DNA of 64,000 bases, taken from Syntrophaceticus sp050949745. Lineage in GTDB: Bacteria > Bacillota > DSM-12270 > Thermacetogeniales > Thermacetogeniaceae. Position 1 is the stretch's first letter, and the number at the start of each line of letters is the position of its first letter. Location of the stretch: the NCBI GenBank assembly GCA_050949745.1, contig JBMNGF010000012.1, forward strand, positions 94,707 through 158,706. Reading direction: 5' to 3'. This document shows positions 50,479 through 59,427 of the stretch, in pieces. A program made the position numbers and the translations under genes. The notes under the pieces were generated by a model. That model was given only the letters and a program-made list of their open reading frames with translations. It searched no databases and was not told the DNA's origin.

Positions 50479-52695
50479 TTGAAAAGTGAAGCTTTTTATA
50501 GATGTGCTGGGAGAATGACAGAGGAGAGTGAGAGACCGGAAATGATGAATGAAGAAAGATGTGAAATGATAGACTGCTTTGTCAGTGAATGCCGTGATCT
50601 CCTAGATGATATCGAACCCCAGATCATTGAATTAGAGCAGATAGTTGCGGCTGCCGGGAAAATTGATAAAAGTTTATTAAATGATATTTTTCGACTCTTT
50701 CATACCCTGAAAGGGTCGGCGTCATTTATGGACTTACAGGCCATAATCCAGGTCACTCATCAGGCGGAAACCCTGTTCGATCTCATTCGCAGCGATAGGA
50801 TGATGATCTCATCTATGCATGTTGATCTCTTTTGCCAGGTAACTGATTTTATCAGAAGGGTATTGGAGCAGGTGGAACTAGAGGGACATGACAGGGGTTT
50901 TGAAGGGGATGCCCAGCAGGTAGTGGAGGCCCTGGTAGGGGCCATTGATGGTGAGCCTCTCCAAGAGGACAAGGGTGCATCAGGAAATGACCAGGGGATG
51001 GATAGGGATGAACATGCTCCAGAGGACATCGAAATAACTGCTGATTTGATTGAGTCCTTTGTTGATGAAGCCATGGAACTCTGCGAAGATGCTGAATCTA
51101 CAGCCTTAAGCCTAGAGCAGTCTGCTGATGCTGCCTCTGCCAGGAAAGCCTTCCGGGCTTTCCACAACTTAAAGGGGAATGCTGCCTTACTCGGTTTACC
51201 TGGCATTGAAAAGGTGAGTCATCTGGCAGAAAGCCTCGTGGGTAGTATTATTTCCGGGGAGAGGGAGTGTGATGGTGTTGTCATCACTGTACTGCTCACT
51301 TTGATCGATTCCCTGCGCAATGGTGTTCGCCGGGTGCAGGAGGGAAAGAGCCCTGAATTGCCTGATCTACAGCAGTTGCTCCAGTTTGTTCAACAGGCCC
51401 TGGATCTGCCTGATCTCGATTTAGAGACAGGGCATGTATCAGTTGAAAAGGATGGAGATGCGGAAAGCGGCAGTATCCAGGCACAGGGCATAGATTCGCC
51501 TTCTGTTGCTCAGTCTGATTATTACAGTGGCAGAGCCCTGTCCAGGAGCCAGTTTATCAAGGTAGATACCGTGAAACTGGATCAACTCCTAGATCTGGTA
51601 GGGGAGTTGGTAATAGCGGAGGCTATGGTGGCCGGTGAGGATAATGAGCAGTCTGAGAAAGCTATTGGACAGCTGAATAAGGTTACCAGAGAAATACAGG
51701 AGATTGCTCTCTCTTTGCGGATGGTTCCTCTGACTACAACCTTTCGCAAGATGGTGCGGTTGGTGCGGGATCTAGCCAAAAAGAAGAATAAGCAGGTGGA
51801 ACTGGAGGTTCGCGGTGCGGAAACTGAAGTGGACAAAACCGTGATCGAACAGATCTCCGACCCTTTAGTACACTTGATCAGAAACGCTGTTGATCATGGT
51901 TTAGAAGATCCGGAAGAGCGCCGGACAGCCGGAAAACCGGAAGTGGGCAAGGTGTTGATCGAGGCCAAACACAGTGCTGGTGAGGTCTGGGTAATTGTTC
52001 AGGATGATGGCAAGGGTTTAGACAGAGCAAAAATTATAGAAAGAGGGCTTAAAAGAGGTCTTATCAGAGAGGACCAGGCAGAAGTACTTCAGGATGAGGA
52101 TATATGGCAGATGATCTTTGCTCCCGGTTTTTCTACTGCAAAAGAGATATCAGATATCTCTGGGAGAGGTGTGGGGATGGATGTGGTCAAAAACAATGTT
52201 GAAAAGCTGAATGGCAGGATAGAAGTGCACAGCAGACAAGGGCGGGGTACCACATTTATCATCCATATCCCTCTGACACTGGCCATTATTCAGGGGATGA
52301 TCATCAAGGTTGGGAGAGCACGTTATACTATCCCCATCAGTTCTATCAAGGAATCATTTAAACCGCGCCCTTCGATGATTACCCGCACTCCAGATGGTTT
52401 GGAGATAGTGCAGCTGCGTGGGGAATTGCTGCCTGTGCTGCGTCTCCATGAACTATACCAAGTAGAGAACAGCTGTCAAGAACTATCTGAGGGCGTTTTG
52501 ATCGCTGTTCAGAACAATGACCGAAAATACTGCATTTTTGTTGATCAGCTGTTGGGACAGCAGCAGATTGTGATCAAGGGGCTGCCTGATTATTTGGGGC
52601 ATATATGTGGCATTTCCGGTTGTGCAATTTTGGGTGATGGCAGTGTGAGTTTGATTCTGGATATCGCAGATCTGCTGGAGGCTGTACATAGTTAA
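50479..52695 (+). CDS. cheA: Chemotaxis histidine kinase CheA with two Hpt domains
   Basis: 738 residues. First Hpt domain with His75 (RLFHTLKGSASFM), second Hpt domain with His229 (RAFHNLKGNAALLG), an acidic linker, dimerisation domain (FIKVDTVKLDQLLDLVGELVIAE), HATPase (VHLIRNAVDHGLEDPEERR; DDGKGLD; GRGVGMDVVKNNVEKL) and a C-terminal CheW-like domain. No CheY-binding P2 domain is evident; the second Hpt occupies its place. Start uncertain: TTG 50479 lacks a good ribosome site, ATG 50515 follows GGGAG closely. Confidence 0.94.
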   Translation: MKSEAFYRCAGRMTEESERPEMMNEERCEMIDCFVSECRDLLDDIEPQIIELEQIVAAAGKIDKSLLNDIFRLFHTLKGSASFMDLQAIIQVTHQAETLFDLIRSDRMMISSMHVDLFCQVTDFIRRVLEQVELEGHDRGFEGDAQQVVEALVGAIDGEPLQEDKGASGNDQGMDRDEHAPEDIEITADLIESFVDEAMELCEDAESTALSLEQSADAASARKAFRAFHNLKGNAALLGLPGIEKVSHLAESLVGSIISGERECDGVVITVLLTLIDSLRNGVRRVQEGKSPELPDLQQLLQFVQQALDLPDLDLETGHVSVEKDGDAESGSIQAQGIDSPSVAQSDYYSGRALSRSQFIKVDTVKLDQLLDLVGELVIAEAMVAGEDNEQSEKAIGQLNKVTREIQEIALSLRMVPLTTTFRKMVRLVRDLAKKKNKQVELEVRGAETEVDKTVIEQISDPLVHLIRNAVDHGLEDPEERRTAGKPEVGKVLIEAKHSAGEVWVIVQDDGKGLDRAKIIERGLKRGLIREDQAEVLQDEDIWQMIFAPGFSTAKEISDISGRGVGMDVVKNNVEKLNGRIEVHSRQGRGTTFIIHIPLTLAIIQGMIIKVGRARYTIPISSIKESFKPRPSMITRTPDGLEIVQLRGELLPVLRLHELYQVENSCQELSEGVLIAVQNNDRKYCIFVDQLLGQQQIVIKGLPDYLGHICGISGCAILGDGSVSLILDIADLLEAVHS

Positions 52696-52725
52696 GGAAC
52701 AAGTAAAACCAACAGGAGGTGAAAG

Positions 52726-53220
52726 ATGTTGATTGAAAATGAGGTCTTGGATGCGGAACTTCTGGGAGATGAGGAGGAAGAGGATACTCAGCAGGATAAG
52801 TATCTTACCTTTTTTATCGATGAGGAAGAGTACGGGATCGAGATCAGGTATGTCACAGAAATTATTAGAATGCAAAAAATAACCCATGTACCGGATGCAG
52901 CTGACTTCATCAAAGGGGTGATCAATCTTCGGGGGAAGGTAATCCCGGTGATGGATGTGCGCCTTCGCTTTGGACTGGAAGAGTGCTCCTATGATAACCA
53001 TACCTGTATCATTGTGATCAATGTTGAGGAGCAGTCAGTAGGTTTGATTGTTGACCGCGTTTCTGAGGTTTTAGATATACCTGCAAGTGAGATAGAGCCT
53101 CCTCCAAAGATGTACAAAGGACTGAAGGGACGTTTCCTTTCAGGTTTGGGGAAGGTTGATGATGGAGTAAAAATCTTGCTAAATGCCGAAAAATTTTTAT
53201 TCGATGAGGAGGGGCAGTAA
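52726..53220 (+). CDS. cheW: Chemotaxis coupling protein CheW
   Basis: 164 residues. CheW fold: KYLTFFIDEEEYGIEIRYVTEIIRMQKITHVPDAADFIKGVINLRGKVIPVMDVRLRFG, then VGLIVDRVSEVLDIPASEIEPPP. An extra acidic N-terminus (VLDAELLGDEEEED) precedes the domain. It couples CheA to the receptor encoded next. ATG after AGGAGGTG; one base before the mcp start. Confidence 0.96.
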   Translation: MLIENEVLDAELLGDEEEEDTQQDKYLTFFIDEEEYGIEIRYVTEIIRMQKITHVPDAADFIKGVINLRGKVIPVMDVRLRFGLEECSYDNHTCIIVINVEEQSVGLIVDRVSEVLDIPASEIEPPPKMYKGLKGRFLSGLGKVDDGVKILLNAEKFLFDEEGQ

Positions 53221-54993
53221 ATGGAGGAAATTAAGGGCGAACTGGCTGCGGCAGGGGTTACAGGAACTTCAAAGGGGGAAAAAGATTTTTCGGTGCTTGA
53301 TTTGCTGCAGGTACCTGCCTTTATTGTTGGGAAGGACCAAAGGGTGATTTATGCTAACGAAGCTTTCGCTAAACTAGCAGGTTGCAGTTGTGAGCAGATT
53401 GTAGGCAGACCGTTCAGTAATGTGGTCGATTCTGAGGTAAATCCTGTCGAAAAGGCTCTGCTGGGAGATAATGAGCGTATCATCTCTTGGGGAATGGTCA
53501 AAAACAAGGGGAAAAAGCGCTATTTGGAGTATAGTCCCACAGCTCTGCTGGATGACAGGGGAGAAGTTATTGGTGTGCTGGAGACAGTCTTGGATTTTAC
53601 TGGTGTGGAGCTAATGTTATTTGCTATTCAAGATCTGGTGGAAAAGGCCAAGAACGGGGAGTTAAAGGCCAGAGTGGATGTCAAGGCAGAAGGCTCTTTT
53701 CAAGATCTGGTGGATGGCATCAATGAGCTGCTGGACACTGTGATTGAGCCGTTCAATGAGGCTAGTATTGTTTTGCGGAATCTAGATAACGGGGAGCTCA
53801 GCTCTCGGGTTGTAGGAGATTACAAGGGTGATTACGCAATAATCAAAGATGCTCTCAATGAAGCTATGGAGCTTTTACAGGGTTATATAGGAGAGATCGA
53901 TAATGTTTTCAAAAAGATACATGAGCAGAAAAGCCTGGATATGGAAATCACCGGTGAGTTCAGGGGAGATTTTCAGTCTATTAAGGAAAATGTGAATAAT
54001 TTTATCCTTCGCCTCAACGACCTCTTCATACAGATTAATTCCTCTTCAGATCAGGTTGCTGTAGGTTCTCAGCAGGTGGCTGAGGCCAGCCAGAGCTTAG
54101 CTCAGGCAGCTTCTGAGGCAGCCAGTTCCCTGGAGGAAATCGCCTCTTCTGTGCAGCAGCTCGCTTCTCAGACTGAACAAAACTCGGAAAATGCGGCACA
54201 AGCTCACCAGATGACCGATAATGCCCGAGCTGTAGCTGATGAGGGGGCTAAACGGATGGAGAAAATGCTTAAGGCCATGGGTGAAGTCACTGATTCATCC
54301 AAGAATATCGCAAAGATCATCAAAGCGATCGATGAGATCGCCTCTCAGACAAATCTCCTCGCCCTCAATGCTGCTGTAGAGGCTGCCCGGGCAGGAAAGC
54401 ATGGCAAGGGTTTTACAGTGGTTGCCGAAGAAGTGAAAAATCTCGCTCAGCGCAGCGGTGAGGCAGCCAGGGAGACGGCAGAGATGATCGAGGATTCGAT
54501 CAAGAAGACCGAGGCGGGGAACGAGATCGCTGCAAATACAGCAGCTGTGCTACAGGAGATCGTCACAGAATCGACCAAGGTTGCTGATCTTGTGGCTGAG
54601 ATTGACTACGCTTCCAAAGAACAGCAGCAGGGGATCAGGCAGATCAGTGAGGCTCTTTCCCAACTGGACCAGGTCACCCAGGAGGTTTCAGCCAGCTCTG
54701 AGCAATCTGCTGCTGCCAGTGAAGAGCTTTCTGGCCAGGCTGATCAGCTGCAGGAGTTAATAAGTCAATATGAGTTGCGCCAAGAAGCCGCTGTGGGCAC
54801 TTCAGGGCTGCCTGCCGGGATTACCCCTGAAATGATTCAGATGCTGCAGAAAATGGTGGCAGAGCAGGGGACAGCAGGTGGCGCTGCAAGCAGCAGACAG
54901 GCAGATCTCTTTTCCGGTGCTGCAGCCAAGACAAAAGTAGGTAAGCCAGAACAGGTTTCAGCACTGGATGATCAGGATTTTGGAAGGTTTTAA
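53221..54993 (+). CDS. Soluble methyl-accepting chemotaxis protein with PAS domain
   Basis: 590 residues with no membrane segment. N-terminal PAS domain (FSVLDLLQVPAFIVGKDQRVIYANEAFAKLAG; residues about 20-135), tandem HAMP-like repeats (NGELKARVDVKAEG; NGELSSRVVGDYKGDY), then the signalling domain with the hairpin tip IDEIASQTNLLALNAAVEAARAG and KGFTVVAEEVKNLAQRS. The tail ends DDQDFGRF, which resembles a CheR-tethering peptide on a flexible arm. It is therefore a cytosolic energy/redox-type receptor, encoded inside the che operon. The PAS cofactor is unknown. Confidence 0.93.
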   Translation: MEEIKGELAAAGVTGTSKGEKDFSVLDLLQVPAFIVGKDQRVIYANEAFAKLAGCSCEQIVGRPFSNVVDSEVNPVEKALLGDNERIISWGMVKNKGKKRYLEYSPTALLDDRGEVIGVLETVLDFTGVELMLFAIQDLVEKAKNGELKARVDVKAEGSFQDLVDGINELLDTVIEPFNEASIVLRNLDNGELSSRVVGDYKGDYAIIKDALNEAMELLQGYIGEIDNVFKKIHEQKSLDMEITGEFRGDFQSIKENVNNFILRLNDLFIQINSSSDQVAVGSQQVAEASQSLAQAASEAASSLEEIASSVQQLASQTEQNSENAAQAHQMTDNARAVADEGAKRMEKMLKAMGEVTDSSKNIAKIIKAIDEIASQTNLLALNAAVEAARAGKHGKGFTVVAEEVKNLAQRSGEAARETAEMIEDSIKKTEAGNEIAANTAAVLQEIVTESTKVADLVAEIDYASKEQQQGIRQISEALSQLDQVTQEVSASSEQSAAASEELSGQADQLQELISQYELRQEAAVGTSGLPAGITPEMIQMLQKMVAEQGTAGGAASSRQADLFSGAAAKTKVGKPEQVSALDDQDFGRF

Positions 54994-55046
54994 GGGAGTA
55001 ACAGTGAGAGAGTCTTGTTGAAGGAAGAGATGCAGCAAAGGGATGA

Positions 55047-55874
55047 ATGGCTATGGAATTGAGCACCCGGGAGTTTCATCTGATTAAAGATTTGGTGAAG
55101 AATAAGTTCGGCATATACTTGCGTGAACAGAAAAAAAGCCTGGTTGTCCAACGTCTGCAAAAAGAGCTGTGGGCAGGTGGTTTTTCCAGCTTCCAGGATT
55201 ACTATAATTATGTAATCAAGGATGCTAGCGGGCAGGCTCTGAACAAAATGGGTGATCTAATTTCTACAAACCATACCTATTTTTTTCGGGAAGAGGTACA
55301 TTTTGAATTTATAGAGAGAGTGGCCTTGCCGCAGCTGATCAATGCTGTGCGGAAAAAAGAGGAAAGGGAGATCAGGGTCTGGTGTGCGGGCTGTTCATCT
55401 GGGGAGGAAGCTTACTCCTTGGCTATGGTTTTGTCTCAATACGCTGAGGAGCATAACCCCGGTGTTCAATTCTATATTTTGGCTACAGATATTTCCGACA
55501 GAGTTCTTAAGAAGGCTGTAGCCAGTATTTACAGCAAAGAGCAGGTCATGAGGGTACCCCCATTGTATAGAATGCGCTATTTTGATCAATTAGGTGATGG
55601 ACGGTGGAAAGTGAGGCCAAATATCAGGAAGATGATTCTTTTTCGACGGTTGAACCTGATGCGGCAGGAATACCCCTTTAAAAGGCGTTTTCAGATAATA
55701 ATGTGTCGCAATGTGATGATCTATTTTGATGAACCGACAAAAAATCAAATCACAAAGCGCTTCTATCGTTACATGGAAGAGGGTGGCTATCTGTTGATCG
55801 GCCACTCGGAGACACTCGACAGGTCTTTGGGTCTTTATCGTTTTATACAGCCGGCAGTTTTTCAACGGCTTTAG
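55047..55874 (+). CDS. cheR: Chemotaxis protein methyltransferase CheR
   Basis: 275 residues. N-terminal helical domain (FHLIKDLVKNKFGIYLREQKKSLV), then the SAM-binding domain with VWCAGCSSGEEAYSLAMVL, ILATDISDRVLKKA and IIMCRNVMIYFDEPTKNQI. It methylates glutamates of the MCP. ATG 55047 (or 55053). Followed by cheB. Confidence 0.96.
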   Translation: MAMELSTREFHLIKDLVKNKFGIYLREQKKSLVVQRLQKELWAGGFSSFQDYYNYVIKDASGQALNKMGDLISTNHTYFFREEVHFEFIERVALPQLINAVRKKEEREIRVWCAGCSSGEEAYSLAMVLSQYAEEHNPGVQFYILATDISDRVLKKAVASIYSKEQVMRVPPLYRMRYFDQLGDGRWKVRPNIRKMILFRRLNLMRQEYPFKRRFQIIMCRNVMIYFDEPTKNQITKRFYRYMEEGGYLLIGHSETLDRSLGLYRFIQPAVFQRL

Positions 55875-55906
55875 TGTTCTATATGTGAGAAAGGGGGAGG
55901 GGTTCC

Positions 55907-56956
55907 ATGAATAAAATTAAAGTGCTGGTTGTCGATGACTCTGCCTTAGTTAGGGCAGTATTATCTCAAGGGCTTTCCATGGAACCGAAAATTGAGGTGG
56001 TGGGAACTGCTGCCAACCCTTATATTGCCAAGGAGAAGATCGCCCAACTCCATCCAGATGTGTTGACATTGGATATCGAAATGCCGCAGATGGATGGGGT
56101 AGAATTCCTGCGCCGGTTGATGCCCCGGCATCCCCTTCCTGTTGTAGTGGTCAGTGCCCTTACTCAAAAGGGCGCTGCGCTCACTATAGAAGCCCTGGAG
56201 GTTGGGGCGGTGGATGTTGTGCCTAAGCCGAGATTGGATATTGCCAGGGGATTGAATCAGATGATGGAAGAACTGCGAGAAAAGGTAATAAACGCTGCAT
56301 CTGCCAATGTACAGGGTTATAAGAGTAGAAAGGGGGTGGACTTACACCATAAGCAGCTCAACAGCAGCCCTTTGGCGGAATCTACAGACAAGGTGATCGC
56401 TATCGGGGCCTCTACAGGGGGGACCGAGGCGATCCGCATGATTTTGAGGAGTTTTCCACCAAATATGCCAGGTGTTGTAGTCGTCCAACACATGCCCCCT
56501 GGATTTACCAAGCATTTCGCCGAGAATTTGAATAGTATCTGTGGGATGGAAGTCAAAGAGGCCTGCAATATGGACCGGGTTTTACCCGGCCGTGTACTGA
56601 TCGCTCCTGGCGATCTCCATATGTCTGTAAGGCGGTCGGGGGGGATTTACAGGGTAGTCTGCGAGCCGGGGGAAAAGGTTTGTGGGCACTGTCCCTCTGT
56701 GGAGGTTCTCTTCCAGTCGGTTGCCCGTTATGTCGGGACCAATGCTGTGGGTGTCATTCTTACAGGTATGGGAAGTGATGGTGCAGAGGGGATGCTGGCT
56801 ATGCGCCAGGCCGGGGTACGCACCATTGCCCAGGATGAGGCCACCTCAGTTGTTTTCGGTATGCCCAAGGCTGCCTATGAAAGGGGGGGAGTGGAAGCTT
56901 TACTCCCTCTACACCAAATACCAAAGGCGATCATGGGGCTGTTTTCTGTTTCATGA
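55907..56956 (+). CDS. cheB: Chemotaxis protein-glutamate methylesterase CheB
   Basis: 349 residues. Receiver domain (VLVVDDSALVRAVL; DVLTLDIEMPQMDGVEFL) plus esterase domain with the catalytic triad region: VIAIGASTGGTEAI (Ser), VVQHMPPGFTKHFA (His) and GVILTGMGSDGAEGM (Asp). It removes methyl groups from the MCP and deamidates glutamines. ATG after AAAGGGGGAGG. Last gene of the che operon proper. Confidence 0.97.
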   Translation: MNKIKVLVVDDSALVRAVLSQGLSMEPKIEVVGTAANPYIAKEKIAQLHPDVLTLDIEMPQMDGVEFLRRLMPRHPLPVVVVSALTQKGAALTIEALEVGAVDVVPKPRLDIARGLNQMMEELREKVINAASANVQGYKSRKGVDLHHKQLNSSPLAESTDKVIAIGASTGGTEAIRMILRSFPPNMPGVVVVQHMPPGFTKHFAENLNSICGMEVKEACNMDRVLPGRVLIAPGDLHMSVRRSGGIYRVVCEPGEKVCGHCPSVEVLFQSVARYVGTNAVGVILTGMGSDGAEGMLAMRQAGVRTIAQDEATSVVFGMPKAAYERGGVEALLPLHQIPKAIMGLFSVS

Positions 56957-57039
56957 TACAGATAAGTAATACAGTTATTGAAAAGGTTTTTTTTGTGAAT
57001 GGGTAGAATAATTAGCCAGAGGAAGGAGGTGAAAGGAAA

Positions 57040-58515
57040 ATGATCAATATGATGGGCATACAGGGGATTCAGATCAATACCACCTGTCAAGAGGGTGGTG
57101 CAGTTGGCAAGGGTTTGAAAGAAATCAAATTCTCTGATCTGCTGCAGGCACTCCGTGGAACCGGCAAAAAGCAGAATCAGGGTAAGGAAGCCTTTGTTGC
57201 GGGTGGCAGTTCATGGGATGATCTGCCGGACAGGATCAATGATCTGCTTGCCGATACCTTACCAGATAAATTACCCGATTCCCTGTTCAATGCCCTGCCA
57301 GCTTTGGCCGGTAGGGAGTTTGACTTACCTGCCAGTTCAGAAAAACAGCTACTTACAGCTGAGCAGTTGACTGCAGTTCTGGAAGAGCTATCCGGTATTT
57401 TGGATGGTGTAGAGAACAAAGAGTTTGCCAATGGCAATGAGATAGGCGAGCATCTGCTCTTCCTGATCAGCACTGCTGATCGTTCAGTCTCTGCACAGGG
57501 GGATACGCTGCAGGCACTGCTTGCTCTGTTGGGGGAAAGCTCTACATCAATTGAGGTGAAGGCTGCTGTTATGCGGATCCTTGGGCAGGATGGCAGTGTT
57601 TCTACGGGTACAGCTAATATTCAGCAGGCAGGTCAGCTGTCTACAGTAGAATCGCCTTCAGGAGCAACAACTGCTGCCCAGGGTAGTGAGCTGATCGATG
57701 CCCTAAAAAGTGTCTCTACTGATGAGGCGTTGTCCAAAGAAGCTGATGGCGCTTCCCTGCGGGGATCTGTTGGACAGGTAAAAGCGGAAACCGGGGAGCG
57801 GGCGAATCTTGCATCGATTTCTGATGGAACGGCTGCAAGTGGTGATGAGGTATCTCTGAACAAAAAGCCGGTACCATCAGCTTTGGAATTCCAGCTGAAG
57901 GCCTCTGCTGAGCAGCAGAACCAAAAGGGTGTTCAGGCACAAGGGGTTTTGGTCCAACAGGAAAATAAGCAGTCTGAAGTAAAAAGTTCAACTGGTTTCT
58001 TGCCGGATGAAGGCCTTAACGCCGGAAGTGTACCCCTGCAGACAGGCTCTTCACAGCAGGTTTTTTCAATCAGCAGCAGAGCCGCGCCGGTGATGGAGAA
58101 TGCAGTACTTGAACAGGTGATGCAAGCCATTGAGAGCAGCAGTTTGATCACAGACAAAAACATGCACATGCTGAGCATTTCACTGAAACCGGAATACCTG
58201 GGAGAGCTGAAACTGATGATCACTTTGGAGCATGGTATTGTTAACGCTCATTTCCTGGTTCAAAATCAGATGACAGCCAACCTGATCGAATCCCAGCTTT
58301 CGGATCTGAAACAGTCCCTCAGCCAGCAGGGGGTTTCTTGGCAGGAGGTGACCGTTTCTGTGGATACCGGCAGCGCGAGCGCTCAGTCAGAGCAGGGGGC
58401 AGAACAGGGGATGAATCAGCAGTGGGAAGGAAGTGGAGGTTTCGCTGGAGGAGAAGATGATTTTTCGGAGCCCCATTCCTATAAGGGCTGGGGAATGGTC
58501 AATTATGTTGTTTAA
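57040..58515 (+). CDS. fliK: Flagellar hook-length control protein FliK
   Basis: 491 residues. A long low-complexity N-terminal region rich in Ser/Gln/Ala/Glu (the ruler part) and a conserved C-terminal FliK domain (LSISLKPEYLGELKLMITLEHGIVNAHFLVQNQMTANLIESQLSDLKQSLSQQGVSWQEVTVSV). It measures hook length and flips FlhB specificity. ATG after GAAGGAGGTG. Precedes flgD, the standard order. Confidence 0.93.
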   Translation: MINMMGIQGIQINTTCQEGGAVGKGLKEIKFSDLLQALRGTGKKQNQGKEAFVAGGSSWDDLPDRINDLLADTLPDKLPDSLFNALPALAGREFDLPASSEKQLLTAEQLTAVLEELSGILDGVENKEFANGNEIGEHLLFLISTADRSVSAQGDTLQALLALLGESSTSIEVKAAVMRILGQDGSVSTGTANIQQAGQLSTVESPSGATTAAQGSELIDALKSVSTDEALSKEADGASLRGSVGQVKAETGERANLASISDGTAASGDEVSLNKKPVPSALEFQLKASAEQQNQKGVQAQGVLVQQENKQSEVKSSTGFLPDEGLNAGSVPLQTGSSQQVFSISSRAAPVMENAVLEQVMQAIESSSLITDKNMHMLSISLKPEYLGELKLMITLEHGIVNAHFLVQNQMTANLIESQLSDLKQSLSQQGVSWQEVTVSVDTGSASAQSEQGAEQGMNQQWEGSGGFAGGEDDFSEPHSYKGWGMVNYVV

Positions 58516-58532
58516 GGATAGGGGGTGAGGAA

Positions 58533-58973
58533 ATGCCGATCAGTGATGTTACTCAAGCAGCTTCAGCTTCAGCCCAGCAGACAACAAATTCTCAAGTGCT
58601 AGGACAGGATGGTTTTTTTAAACTCCTGGTTGCACAGATGCAGCTCCAGGATCCGCTTTCACCAATGGATAACAATACATTGACAACACAGATGGCCCAG
58701 CTGTCATCTCTGGAACAGTTAACAGATCTTAAAGAAAACACAGCTATGCTGGTTATGCTGTTGGATAGCAGCATTGCCCAACAGTCAATGCTTTTCGCTG
58801 CCAGTATGCTGGGCAGGGGTGTTGTCGCAGTTGATCCGGAATCTGATGAGGTGATAAGTGGGACCGTTCAGGGATATCAGATCAAGGATCAGCAGATCGT
58901 TTTCGATGTAGATGGGTTAGATGTCCCTGCTTCCTGGATTATCAAGGCTACCCATGCCGGGGGTGAAGGATAG
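58533..58973 (+). CDS. flgD: Flagellar hook assembly scaffold FlgD
   Basis: 146 residues. The family signature LGQDGFFKLLVAQMQLQDPLSPMDNNTLTTQMAQLSSLEQLT is complete; the C-terminal part is short (RGVVAVDPESDEVISGTVQGYQI). FlgD caps the growing hook. ATG after GGGGGTGAGG. It ends where the next gene begins. Confidence 0.95.
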   Translation: MPISDVTQAASASAQQTTNSQVLGQDGFFKLLVAQMQLQDPLSPMDNNTLTTQMAQLSSLEQLTDLKENTAMLVMLLDSSIAQQSMLFAASMLGRGVVAVDPESDEVISGTVQGYQIKDQQIVFDVDGLDVPASWIIKATHAGGEG

Positions 58974-59330
58974 TTGGTAGATAAAATTTATTTTCCAGAG
59001 CCGATCCTGCCACAGCAGAAGGGGCAGGTAAAAAAAGGTCAAAAACCTGGCACCTCATTTGAAGATGTGCTGGCCAAAAGGGTTAAGTTTTCCGGCCATG
59101 CCCAGGAGATGGTCAGCAGAAGGCAGATCCAGCTTTCTCCTGGTCGTATGCAGCGTATCAATGATGCTGTGACCAAGGCAGAGGAAAAGGGTGCCCGGGA
59201 TTCGTTGGTGTTAATTGATGATATTGCTCTGGTAGTGAGTGTCAAGAACAGAACGGTGATCACTGCGGTAGATCAACCGCATATGAAAGGAAAAGTATTT
59301 ACAAATATCGATAGCGCGGTTATCGCATAA
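58974..59330 (+). CDS. Flagellar operon protein of the TIGR02530 (flg_new) type
   Basis: 118 residues, TTG start directly at the flgD stop. The conserved core VKFSGHAQEMVSRRQIQLSPGRMQRINDAVTKAEEKGARDSLVLIDDIALVVSVKNRTVITAVD is the hallmark of this small family found between flgD and flgE in Bacillota. Exact role not established; likely a hook-assembly cofactor. Confidence 0.88.
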   Translation: MVDKIYFPEPILPQQKGQVKKGQKPGTSFEDVLAKRVKFSGHAQEMVSRRQIQLSPGRMQRINDAVTKAEEKGARDSLVLIDDIALVVSVKNRTVITAVDQPHMKGKVFTNIDSAVIA

Positions 59331-59427
59331 TAAAATCTAAATGAGAGTATGAGCTGGACCTCGAGGAGGAGGCTCTGGGCCGGTATCGAATATACTGGTT
59401 CCTCTCATCATTAGGAGGTCGTTTCTT

